DNA of 64,000 nucleotides from Cyclobacteriaceae bacterium (GTDB lineage Bacteria > Bacteroidota > Bacteroidia > Cytophagales > Cyclobacteriaceae): NCBI GenBank assembly GCA_021648745.1, contig JAKISE010000005.1, positions 1 to 64,000 on the forward strand, given 5' to 3'. Below are positions 8,823 to 16,260 of this stretch, piece after piece. The notes beneath the pieces are model-generated. The model saw only the letters and a list, made by a program, of their open reading frames with translations. It was not told the origin of the DNA and did not search any database. Position 1 is the first letter of the stretch. The number at the start of each line of letters is the position of its first letter. Position numbers and translations under genes: made by a program.

Positions 8823-10247
8823 ATGAAAAATATATTTTTAATCGCAATCACCTCTTTTTGTCTTTTTGTAGGTTCTGCTCAAGCACAAAGCACAGACCTC
8901 GATAAACAGATTGGTGCTGAGAACTCTAAAACAGTGGAAACTGAAATGGGTATCTACGATCATGAGGAAATGACTGCCTATTTTAATAAAGTGGGGCAAA
9001 AGCTAGTGTCTCATTTAGAAAAGCCTTTGTTTGATTATAAGTTTAAGATTGTGCCAGATATGTCGCCCAATGCATTTGCGCTGCCAGGGGGATATATTTA
9101 TATAACTACAGGTATCTTGCCCTTGTTAGAATCCGAAGATGAACTAGCTGGTATTATCGGTCACGAAATAATTCATTCTAATAATAGGCACTCCATTAAG
9201 CAAATGAAAAAGAGTATTCTGCCCCATATATTAGAAATACCAGGCAACTTGTTAGGAGTAATAAGTAAGCCAGTTGGTGATTTAGTTAATGCGCCAATTA
9301 AAGTGTCTAGTTCCTTAATTTCATCTTCTTATAGCAGAGGGTTTGAAACTGAAGCTGATAATTATGGCGTTAGGCTTGCAGCCAAAGCAGGATACGATCC
9401 TACTAAATTACCCGATGTGCTTAAACGTATGAATGATGCAATTGAAGTGTTAACAGGAAATAAGGAAGAAAAAAGCTATTTCTCAGATCATCCATACACA
9501 CCAAAACGAATAGAAAATCTTAATAAGCAATTTAAGGAGATAGCGATTCAGCCTACTAAAAATGTATCCTCTAGTTTTTTATATGAGTTTGATGGTGTGC
9601 TTTTTGGAGAGAGCCCAAGTAAAGGCATTGTTCGTGACAATGAATTTCTACACCCAGATTTGAATTTTTATGTAAAATTTCCTGAAAAATGGGTAATTGA
9701 TAACCAATCAGATTTGTTAAATGCATACCAACCAGATGGAAAGGCGGCAGCCTCCTTAACAATCGAAAGTAAAGGGCTTACACCAAAAGAAGCTGGACAT
9801 AAGTTTTTAGAAAAAATTGATAGCAAATTTAAAACCAATATTACCTATGCTAAAGAATATGAAGTAAATGGCAAAAAAGGTTTTTTAATAAGTTTTGTGG
9901 AGGAATCTAAACATGAAAAAATGTATGCCTATATTCTTTGGTTGCCACAGGGAAACGAAGTATTTAAATTATTAGGTGTTGCTCCAATAGAGTACCAAAG
10001 TGATTTAGAAGCATCTGCGGCTAGTTTAAGGTTTATGACTAAGGAAGAAAAAGCCTCTATTAAGGAAACTTTTGTAAAAGTGGTAAAGGCTAATAAAGGA
10101 GAAACAACTGAGCAGTTAAGTAAAAGAACTGGCAATAAATTACTGATAAAATTAACAGCTGTAGCTAATGACCATACACTTTCTGATAAGCTCTCAGAAG
10201 GTGAGTTGATAAAAATTGTGCTAGAGAGGCCTTATAAAACAAAATAA
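8823..10247 (+). CDS. M48 family metalloprotease, secreted
   Basis: The 474-aa protein has a Sec signal peptide (~residues 1-22, ending GSAQAQ). The zinc site is HEIIH (114-118) with the third ligand in FETEADNYG (E175, D179), the M48 ExxxD pattern. Preceding motifs ALPGGYIYITTGIL and DELAGIIGHE are characteristic of M48 enzymes of the BepA/LoiP type. The C-terminal ~200 residues after a SYFSDHPYTPKR motif form a separate domain I do not recognise. The likely role is periplasmic protein quality control. The patatin gene follows after 25 bp, so they probably share an operon. Confidence 0.9.
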   Translation: MKNIFLIAITSFCLFVGSAQAQSTDLDKQIGAENSKTVETEMGIYDHEEMTAYFNKVGQKLVSHLEKPLFDYKFKIVPDMSPNAFALPGGYIYITTGILPLLESEDELAGIIGHEIIHSNNRHSIKQMKKSILPHILEIPGNLLGVISKPVGDLVNAPIKVSSSLISSSYSRGFETEADNYGVRLAAKAGYDPTKLPDVLKRMNDAIEVLTGNKEEKSYFSDHPYTPKRIENLNKQFKEIAIQPTKNVSSSFLYEFDGVLFGESPSKGIVRDNEFLHPDLNFYVKFPEKWVIDNQSDLLNAYQPDGKAAASLTIESKGLTPKEAGHKFLEKIDSKFKTNITYAKEYEVNGKKGFLISFVEESKHEKMYAYILWLPQGNEVFKLLGVAPIEYQSDLEASAASLRFMTKEEKASIKETFVKVVKANKGETTEQLSKRTGNKLLIKLTAVANDHTLSDKLSEGELIKIVLERPYKTK

Positions 10248-10272
10248 AGAGCATTATTAAGTTTAATAAATT

Positions 10273-11106
10273 ATGAAAACAGTTTCTTTAGTATTAGGAA
10301 GTGGTGGAGCGAGAGGATTAGCTCATATTGGCGTAATAAAATGGTTAGAAGAGCATCATTATGAAATTAAATCAATTTCTGGTTGTTCCATAGGCTCGCT
10401 AATTGGAGGTGTTTATGCGGCAGGGAAATTAGATGTGCTAGAAGGCTGGATGCGATCGCTCTCCAAAGTAGATGTGGTTACTTTGCTCGATATTTCTTGG
10501 GGAGAAAGTGGGTTCTTTAAAGGAGATAAAATAATTAATAAGTTAGTTGATCTTATTGGATATACTAGAATTGAAGATCTGGAAATTCCATTTACAGCAG
10601 TTTCGGCAGATGTTTTAGGAGAAAAAGAGGTTTGGATTAATTCGGGTTCCTTGTTTAAAGCCATAAGAGCATCTATTTCTTTGCCCTTATTTTTTACACC
10701 AGTAGAATATAACGGGGTAAAGCTAATTGATGGAGGTGTATTAAACCCTGTGCCCATTGCACCAACATTTAACGATTCAACAGATTTAACTATTGCAGTA
10801 AATTTAGGAGGGCCTATGATCAAAGTAAAAAATAATAGGGTCAAGAATCCTATTGAAGAATCAGAACAATCGATACAAGCAAGTATTAGAATCCTTATTA
10901 AAAATTTACAAGAAACGGGAAACAAAGTGCCATCAAATAGTTGGGGTATTTATGAGGTTCTAGATAAGGCATTTGATGCCATGCAAAGCACCATTGGGCG
11001 CCAAAAAATTGCTGCATACCCACCTGATATTGAGGTGTTGATTGCTAGAAATGCCTGTGGAACACTTGAGTTTGAGCGTACTGCAGAAGATAGATTTAGG
11101 TTATAG
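10273..11106 (+). CDS. Patatin-like phospholipase (RssA/YchK type)
   Basis: The 277-aa protein has the patatin oxyanion-hole motif GSGGARG (9-15), nucleophile elbow GCSIG (Ser39) and catalytic Asp in DGG (153-155), forming a Ser-Asp dyad. No signal peptide is present, so the enzyme is probably cytoplasmic or membrane-associated. Expected activity is lipid acyl hydrolysis. It sits between the M48 protease and a BamA-like barrel; some patatins are fused to such barrels, and the adjacency here may reflect the same functional link. That link is inference. Confidence 0.9.
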   Translation: MKTVSLVLGSGGARGLAHIGVIKWLEEHHYEIKSISGCSIGSLIGGVYAAGKLDVLEGWMRSLSKVDVVTLLDISWGESGFFKGDKIINKLVDLIGYTRIEDLEIPFTAVSADVLGEKEVWINSGSLFKAIRASISLPLFFTPVEYNGVKLIDGGVLNPVPIAPTFNDSTDLTIAVNLGGPMIKVKNNRVKNPIEESEQSIQASIRILIKNLQETGNKVPSNSWGIYEVLDKAFDAMQSTIGRQKIAAYPPDIEVLIARNACGTLEFERTAEDRFRL

Positions 11107-11198
11107 GAAAGCAGAAGAGTATGCGAAGCATAATTAAACCATTTGAGTTTTTTGCCAAATAATTTCAATACCCATACCTTTTACTTATCGAGTTAGTT

Positions 11199-11206
11199 TA
11201 ATTTTG
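11199..11206 (+). promoter_or_regulatory. -7 box match upstream of the BamA-like gene
   Basis: TAATTTTG fits the Bacteroidota -7 consensus TAnnTTTG. No good -33 TTTG is seen 17-23 bp upstream. It would give a ~55-nt leader. Confidence 0.3.
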
Positions 11207-11267
11207 AAGGCTATAATTATTCTATGATATTTTTACAAATCAACTTTCTGTAATTAGCCTATTTCCT

Positions 11268-12446
11268 ATGAAACAGCGCTATGGCGTGGTATTAATCCTG
11301 TTATTCCTTTGTTCTCATGAAGGGGTTGCACAGAAAAATATATCAAAAAAGGAAGACAAGATTGAAAATAAAAAGGCCAGATTGGAGAAGAAGGCTGAAA
11401 AATTGGCACTCGGTAAATTTATGATTACCCCTTTTGCAGCTCCAGGCTATACTCCAGAGCTTGGGGGATTACTCGCGGTTGGTGGCCTAGCAAGTTTTAA
11501 AACCAAATCTACAGATACGCTCATTCAACGCTCTTCGGTCCCATTTTCCTTTGCTTATACATCAACAGGAGCAATCGTAGCAAATGCAATTTTATCTTCC
11601 TTTTGGTTCAAAGATAAGGTGCGAGTATTTGGTGATTTTTGGCTTAAGGATATGCCCGATCATTATTGGGGTGTTGGGTATGAAAATGGGTTTACTACTC
11701 CTAAATCAGATTCTACTACTGCCTTTAATCGTATGTGGTGGTGGATTAATCCCAGAATTCTTTATCAGGTAAAGAAAGATTATTTTGTTGGGCTGAATAT
11801 CGATTATAATTTTACGCAAGGTAGTAACCCTAGTCCTGTAGTGGCAAGTAACCCGAACTACATTCAGTTTAATGATAAACCAATGAACTCTGGTATTGGT
11901 TTAATTCTTAGGTACGATTCTCGAGACATTCCGGTTGATGCTAGGGAAGGGTTTTATATTGATGGCAGGGCTACCTTTTATGACAAGTCATTAGGAGGTG
12001 ATAATAATTATCAAATATATTTAGTGGATTATCGTCATTTTCAGAATATTGTCAGACCTGGAAATACCTTGGCTTGGCAGGTTAAAACAAGGATTGGTGT
12101 AGGAGAAATCCCGTATGGTGAAATGTCGCAATTGGGTACCCCATTTGATTTTAGAGGTTATATCTGGGGGCAATATAGAGATGAGAGTATATTCTTTTTT
12201 TTAGTTGAATACCGACATAAATTTTTAAAATCTGATAAACAATTGAGCAAACATGGAGCGGTATTTTGGGCTGGGTCGGGCACTATTTTTAATTGGCAAG
12301 CAATTGAAGATAATAGCAATCGTTGGCTTCCTAATGTTGGCATTGGTTATCGCTTTGAAGTGCAACCACGGATGAACCTACGGCTTGATCTTGGGTTCGG
12401 TAGAGAAAGTTCTGGTTTCTATTTTAATTTTAATCAAGCGTTTTAA
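11268..12446 (+). CDS. BamA/TamA-like outer-membrane barrel (surface antigen D15 type)
   Basis: The 392-aa protein has a signal peptide (~1-22, ending EGVAQ), then a short Lys-rich coiled-coil-like stretch (ISKKEDKIENKKARLEKKAE), then a barrel. Strand motifs GIGLILRYDSRDIPVDAREGFY and LRLDLGFGRESSGFYFNFNQAF are typical of the C-terminal Omp85/D15 domain. No POTRA domains are visible, so it is shorter than BamA (~800 aa) and may be a minimal 16-strand Omp85-family barrel. It follows the patatin gene by 161 bp. Substrate unknown. Confidence 0.8.
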   Translation: MKQRYGVVLILLFLCSHEGVAQKNISKKEDKIENKKARLEKKAEKLALGKFMITPFAAPGYTPELGGLLAVGGLASFKTKSTDTLIQRSSVPFSFAYTSTGAIVANAILSSFWFKDKVRVFGDFWLKDMPDHYWGVGYENGFTTPKSDSTTAFNRMWWWINPRILYQVKKDYFVGLNIDYNFTQGSNPSPVVASNPNYIQFNDKPMNSGIGLILRYDSRDIPVDAREGFYIDGRATFYDKSLGGDNNYQIYLVDYRHFQNIVRPGNTLAWQVKTRIGVGEIPYGEMSQLGTPFDFRGYIWGQYRDESIFFFLVEYRHKFLKSDKQLSKHGAVFWAGSGTIFNWQAIEDNSNRWLPNVGIGYRFEVQPRMNLRLDLGFGRESSGFYFNFNQAF

Positions 12447-12450
12447 TGCC

Positions 12451-12586
12451 TTAACCTGAATTATTCATGCGTTTAGATTGATGTGGATTCAAGGCGTCAA
12501 GAATTGAAGCTGTGGTGTTCTACAGCGATGTTTTTTGCAACGAAGAATACGCATTAATATAAATGCTTATGAATAGTTCAGGTTAA
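12451..12586. mobile_element. 136-bp inverted-repeat element (MITE-like)
   Basis: It begins TTAACCTGAATTATTCAT and ends ATGAATAGTTCAGGTTAA; the arms match over ~18 bp with one mismatch. The core contains no gene. The outermost TAACCTGA is shared with the larger element at 46098-46364, suggesting related termini. It starts 4 bp after the stop of the barrel gene. Confidence 0.55.
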
Positions 12587-12630
12587 ATCTGCAAGGAACT
12601 TTGGTTAGTAGTTTACAGATTAAAATATCC

Positions 12631-12688
12631 AGCTCCGTAGGAGCGGCCTAAATCAGCAACAATATGGAAAGGTCGCTCCTACGGAGCT
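12631..12688. repeat. REP-like inverted repeat (AGCTCCGTAGGAGCG)
   Basis: AGCTCCGTAGGAGCGGCC (12631-12648) and GGTCGCTCCTACGGAGCT (12671-12688) are inverted with one mismatch. Each arm is itself a hairpin (GCTCC-GTA-GGAGC). This nested palindrome resembles dispersed REP/BIME-type repeats. Confidence 0.6.
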
Positions 12689-12816
12689 AGATGGTGCATA
12701 TTTTATTCAATTCTACAGACAGGTCGCCTCTCTGAGACTTTGTTGAACTAAAATTGGGTGAACAGTTACGAACTTTGTGATGAAAGTCATAAGTTGTTGT
12801 TAGTAAGGTGCTCGCA

Positions 12817-12833
12817 TCCCGATTTTATCGGGA
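12817..12833. repeat. Perfect 7-bp hairpin
   Basis: TCCCGAT-TTT-ATCGGGA lies in the gene-free stretch between the BamA-like gene and the toxin-antitoxin pair. It has no T-run and looks like part of a dispersed repeat. The remainder of 12690-12880 shows nothing recognisable. Confidence 0.4.
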
Positions 12834-12885
12834 GAACGGAATCAATGTGGCATATTGGTGAGTGCCAAATATTGAGCAAAGCCTG

Positions 12886-12904
12886 TACCGTACTTTAGTC
12901 GGTA
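12886..12904. repeat. Lone IS200-end-like hairpin
   Basis: TACCG(T)ACTTTAGTCGGTA forms a stem with a single bulged T and an ACTTTAGT apex. The right-end hairpin of the IS200 element at 8747-8770 has the same bulged T before ACT and nearly the same apex. It may be a remnant of, or a target-like repeat related to, that element. Confidence 0.45.
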
Positions 12905-13012
12905 TGATTGAATGACATCATATTATGGTTTGTTATAGATTTTCCTTGCGGATTTAAGGTAATAGTTAAAACCTAAAAAAATGTATTGATTTTATAGCTA
13001 TATAAATAAAAG

Positions 13013-13032
13013 GTGTATATTTACGTGTATAT
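13013..13032 (+). promoter_or_regulatory. Direct repeat, candidate operator of the Xre-RES pair
   Basis: GTGTATAT occurs at 13013-13020 and 13025-13032, a 12-bp period, 27 bp before the antitoxin ATG. The intervening TATATTTA resembles a -7 box. Autoregulation by the antitoxin-toxin complex is usual for such pairs, so this is a plausible operator. Confidence 0.4.
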
Positions 13033-13058
13033 AATTGTTGTTTTACACATTTAAAAAA

Positions 13059-13478
13059 ATGAAAACATATAATTTATCATCTCCATATACCCATTTAGTA
13101 CTCAATGAACCAGCCGTTGCTTATGCTACAGGTTCGTATTACAGTTTGTCTGCTCAATCCATTTCTAAAACGTATATAAAAAAGCTGTTAAAACTTTCAG
13201 GTCTATCTGTTACAGAGTTAATTAATCTCCTTCCTATTTCGATAGATACCTACAAGCGTAAATCTATTTTTAATCCATCAGTTACAGAAAAAATATTGGA
13301 AATTGAGGAAGTCTATCGTAAAGGCATCGATGCTTTTGGTCAATCTTTTCACCCATGGATGAATACTGATAATATTGCCTTGGGTGGAGGCAAACCCAAA
13401 GTCCTTTTAAGCAATAGCTTTGGCATACGGCTATTGCTCGATGAAATTGGCAGGTTAGAATATGGTGTGCTAGCTTAG
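13059..13478 (+). CDS. Xre/MbcA/ParS-type antitoxin (DUF2384)
   Basis: The 139-aa protein starts at the ATG at 13059 (MKTYNLSS); a longer frame opens at 13035. The central part (LKLSGLSVTELINLLPIS...TYKRK) looks like an Xre-type helix-turn-helix. The C-terminal ~55 residues (FHPWMNTDNIALGGGKPKVLL) match the toxin-binding DUF2384 domain, including the W(M/L)xxxNxALGGxxP pattern. Its stop TAG shares one base with the RES toxin start, so translation is probably coupled. It should neutralise the RES toxin and repress the operon. Confidence 0.9.
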   Translation: MKTYNLSSPYTHLVLNEPAVAYATGSYYSLSAQSISKTYIKKLLKLSGLSVTELINLLPISIDTYKRKSIFNPSVTEKILEIEEVYRKGIDAFGQSFHPWMNTDNIALGGGKPKVLLSNSFGIRLLLDEIGRLEYGVLA

Positions 13479-13948
13479 TGTTTGTCTACAGAATTAGCAA
13501 GAAGGTACATATTAACGATTTGTCGGGAATTGGTGCAGGGCTACATGGTGGGCGGTGGAACCCTAAGGGGGTAAACATGGTATATACATCGTCTAGTATA
13601 GCTTTGGCTAGCTTGGAGTATCTGGTGCATAATTATCACCTGCTTTCTACCACTCATATTTGTTTAGCAAAGATTAAACTTGCCAAAACAACTTCTATGA
13701 TAGAATATCAATCAAAAAATTTACCTAAGAACTGGAATTTGCAGATGGAGCAGCAATTTGCTACGCAGCGGATAGGGGAAAAAGTTTTTTTACAAGGGAA
13801 TGAGTATATCTTAAAAGTTCCTTCATCCATTGTTCCTGGAGAGCACAATTTACTTCTCAACCCGCTTCATGTGCATCATGTTAAAACAAAAGTTATTGAG
13901 GTAATTGATCCTTTTGTTTTTGACCAGCGACTTCTTGAGTTAGGTTAG
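13478..13948 (+). CDS. RES-domain toxin (NAD+-degrading)
   Basis: The 156-aa protein starts at GTG 13478, overlapping the antitoxin stop by one base. The RES fold is shown by the N-terminal YRISKK and GGRWNPKGVNMVYTSSS, and by the C-terminal PSSIVPGEHNLLLNP, where R, E and S/N form the family signature. RES toxins (e.g. MbcT) break down NAD+ and arrest growth. The frame is intact. The cytochrome gene starts 15 bp later but is unlikely to be part of the pair. Confidence 0.92.
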   Translation: MFVYRISKKVHINDLSGIGAGLHGGRWNPKGVNMVYTSSSIALASLEYLVHNYHLLSTTHICLAKIKLAKTTSMIEYQSKNLPKNWNLQMEQQFATQRIGEKVFLQGNEYILKVPSSIVPGEHNLLLNPLHVHHVKTKVIEVIDPFVFDQRLLELG

Positions 13949-13950
13949 TC

Positions 13951-13982
13951 TATTTTTGTTATTATGCTAGTTAATATTTTTG
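13951..13982 (+). promoter_or_regulatory. Two tandem -7-box matches before/at the cytochrome start
   Basis: TATTTTTG occurs twice (13951-13958 and 13975-13982), each an exact TAnnTTTG. The first precedes the annotated ATG (13964) by 5 bp; the second lies within the first codons and 11 bp before an in-frame GTG (13994). If either is real, the message is almost leaderless or translation starts at the GTG. Confidence 0.35.
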
Positions 13983-16102
13983 CAAAGTTTGAGGTGGACG
14001 TTAAGCATTTGTTCTTTTTAATGCTGGCAAGCTATTTATTTTTTAGTTGTACTAATAAAGAACAACCTAATAGCTACAACTCTTCTATTTATGCTAAAAA
14101 CGAATATGTAGGCGAAGCATCTTGTATTCAATGCCATCAAGCTGAGTATAACGATTGGAAAGGCTCGCATCACGACTGGGCTATGAAATTACCCAATGAT
14201 ACCACAGTGTTAGGCGATTTTAATAATGTTTCTTTTGATGCAGATGGAGAGATATATCTATTCTATAAAAAGGATTCAACTTATTTTGTAAAAACAGGTA
14301 GAGAAGGTCAGAAAAAAGAACACAAAATAGCCTACACTTTTGGAGTTGCCCCTTTACAGCAATACTTAATTAAATTTCCCAATGGTAAATACCAAATATT
14401 ACGAGCTACCTGGGATACTGAAAAAAAGCAGTGGTTTAATCAATATAAAGGGCAACAAATTCCGAATAAGGACTGGTTGCATTGGACACAAGGAGCCCAA
14501 CGATGGAACACTATGTGTGCCGAATGCCACTCTACTAACTTAAAAAAGAACTATAACTTAGCCAAAGATGAGTTTACCACTACTTATGATAATATTACTG
14601 TTAGTTGCGAGGCTTGTCACGGCCCGGCCGGGGCACATCTAAACTGGGCATCAAAAGAAAACCCTACTGGAGATCCAATGGTTCAAGTTGTTGGAAGAAC
14701 TCAGAAATCTCAACTTAATCAATGTGCAGGTTGCCATGCAAGGCGGGTTAAGCTTACTGAGGTAATGAAGCCTGATGTTTCCTTCGAAGATCAATTTATG
14801 CTTCAGACAATCAACTCAGAATACTACCACCCTGATGGACAAATTAAAGAAGAAGATTATGTGTTTGGCTCTTTTGTGCAGAGCAAAATGTATGCGCAAG
14901 GGGTTAAATGTGCCGATTGTCATAATGTGCATTCAAATAAGCTGAAGCTGGAAGGAAACAACCTTTGTATGCAATGCCACGAGCCCAATTATAATTCAGA
15001 GGCGCACCATTTTCATAAAGGAGAAAATGAATCCACCCAATGTGTAAGCTGCCATATGACGGGTGCTGTTTTTATGGGCAATGATTTTCGCAGAGATCAT
15101 AGCTTTAGAGTGCCACGCCCAGACCAGAGTGTTGAATATAATACACCCAATGCTTGTACAGGCTGCCATAAAGATAAATCAGATACATGGGCATCTGATT
15201 GGGTTGTAAAATGGTATGGCACGGGACGATCCGATCATTTTTCCAATCATTTATTAAAAGCGGCTCGACCTCCCTATGATGAGCAGATAAAACAAGAAGT
15301 GCTACAATTTATTAATAACCTAAACTACCCTGCTATTGCCAGAGCCACCGCCCTAGAATATTACCCTTTATATGATACGCAAGAAGAGTTTGATATGCTG
15401 TTGAAGGCTCTTAAGGATAGTTCAGCCCTTGTGAGGTATAATGCACTCGCTAAATTTCAACGATACCCATTAGACCAAAAAGCAGGTTTTGCTTTGGAAT
15501 ATATGAGCGACAGCACCCGACTTGTTCGAATTGGTTCTGCCCAGTTAATTGCAGAAATGGACTTATCGCAACTCGACCCAACTCAGCGAGAAAAGGCGCA
15601 AGCAGCTAGAAATGAATTAATAGAGATGATGCAAGCCAGTGCTGATTTTCCTTTAGGCAGGTTGCAATTAGGCGATTATTATTATAAGCAAAAAAATACA
15701 CAAAGGGCTATTGTTGAGTATAAAATGGCCTTAAAAATGGACTCTTTATTAACGCCTGTTTATACCAATTTGGCCACAGCTTATAGCATTGTTGGTAAAA
15801 ATAAAAAGGCACTGCAAGCCTTAAATACATTAATAAACCTTGAACCAACCTATGCGAGAGCTTTCTACTTAAGGGGGCTTCTATACTACGAAGTAGGAAA
15901 ACCCGAGTTAGCCATTAATGATTTGAGTACATCCATTAAACTTGATAATTCTAACTTTCGAGCTTATTATAATCTAGCTAATCTATATTTTTCTTCAGGG
16001 CAGAACAAGGATGCAAAAAATGTGATGATGCAAGGATTACTACTTCAACCTCAATCTCAGAAAGGGATTGAATTGCTAAGACTCATTCAATCTAAAAATT
16101 AA
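13964..16102 (+). CDS. Octaheme c-type cytochrome lipoprotein with TPR domain
   Basis: The 712-aa protein has a lipobox (YLFFSC, Cys29). Eight CxxCH haem sites lie at Cys54, 185, 215, 254, 316, 335, 360 and 398. A His-rich segment (348-351) may supply distal ligands. Residues ~445-545 look like HEAT-type helices, and ~555-700 hold TPR repeats (e.g. PVYTNLATAYSIVGKNKKALQ). The multihaem part resembles the cytochrome c554/NrfA-like superfamily. It probably transfers electrons in the periplasm or at the outer membrane; the TPR part would bind a partner. A GTG at 13994 would give a more typical signal length. Substrate unknown. Confidence 0.85.
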   Translation: MLVNIFAKFEVDVKHLFFLMLASYLFFSCTNKEQPNSYNSSIYAKNEYVGEASCIQCHQAEYNDWKGSHHDWAMKLPNDTTVLGDFNNVSFDADGEIYLFYKKDSTYFVKTGREGQKKEHKIAYTFGVAPLQQYLIKFPNGKYQILRATWDTEKKQWFNQYKGQQIPNKDWLHWTQGAQRWNTMCAECHSTNLKKNYNLAKDEFTTTYDNITVSCEACHGPAGAHLNWASKENPTGDPMVQVVGRTQKSQLNQCAGCHARRVKLTEVMKPDVSFEDQFMLQTINSEYYHPDGQIKEEDYVFGSFVQSKMYAQGVKCADCHNVHSNKLKLEGNNLCMQCHEPNYNSEAHHFHKGENESTQCVSCHMTGAVFMGNDFRRDHSFRVPRPDQSVEYNTPNACTGCHKDKSDTWASDWVVKWYGTGRSDHFSNHLLKAARPPYDEQIKQEVLQFINNLNYPAIARATALEYYPLYDTQEEFDMLLKALKDSSALVRYNALAKFQRYPLDQKAGFALEYMSDSTRLVRIGSAQLIAEMDLSQLDPTQREKAQAARNELIEMMQASADFPLGRLQLGDYYYKQKNTQRAIVEYKMALKMDSLLTPVYTNLATAYSIVGKNKKALQALNTLINLEPTYARAFYLRGLLYYEVGKPELAINDLSTSIKLDNSNFRAYYNLANLYFSSGQNKDAKNVMMQGLLLQPQSQKGIELLRLIQSKN

Positions 16103-16144
16103 ACATTCTTCTAATTTATTGACACTCAGGCAATGTTAAAAAGT

Positions 16145-16174
16145 TGTGGATAAGAATTTGATTTTTGTGAATAA
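16145..16174. promoter_or_regulatory. Two DnaA-box matches upstream of dnaB
   Basis: TGTGGATAA (16145-16153) is the exact complement of the DnaA box TTATCCACA. TGTGAATAA (16166-16174) is the complement of TTATTCACA, which also fits TTATNCACA. They have the same orientation and a 21-bp spacing, about two helical turns. They lie ~13 bp before the -33 element of the dnaB promoter candidate. Confidence 0.5.
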
Positions 16175-16186
16175 GTAATTCTAAAA

Positions 16187-16221
16187 TTTGCAACTCGCAG
16201 TAAACGAAAATCTTATTTTTG
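16187..16221 (+). promoter_or_regulatory. Candidate dnaB promoter
   Basis: TTTG (16187-16190), a 23-bp spacer and TATTTTTG (16214-16221) fit the Bacteroidota -33/-7 pattern TTTG/TAnnTTTG at the upper end of accepted spacing. It predicts a ~30-nt leader before the ATG at 16261. Confidence 0.5.
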
Positions 16222-16260
16222 GTCGTTGATTCTATAAAGCAACCTAACCTGATAAACTTA

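Noticed and set aside
10413..10925. Leftward 170-codon open frame opposite the patatin gene
   Set aside because: It lies wholly antisense to a gene with clear catalytic motifs and encodes no recognisable domain; a by-product of AT-rich codon use.
16100..16260. Possible chromosomal origin (oriC) at the DnaA boxes
   Set aside because: Only two box matches and no clear cluster or AT-rich unwinding element beyond the local average; reported only as a regulatory candidate.
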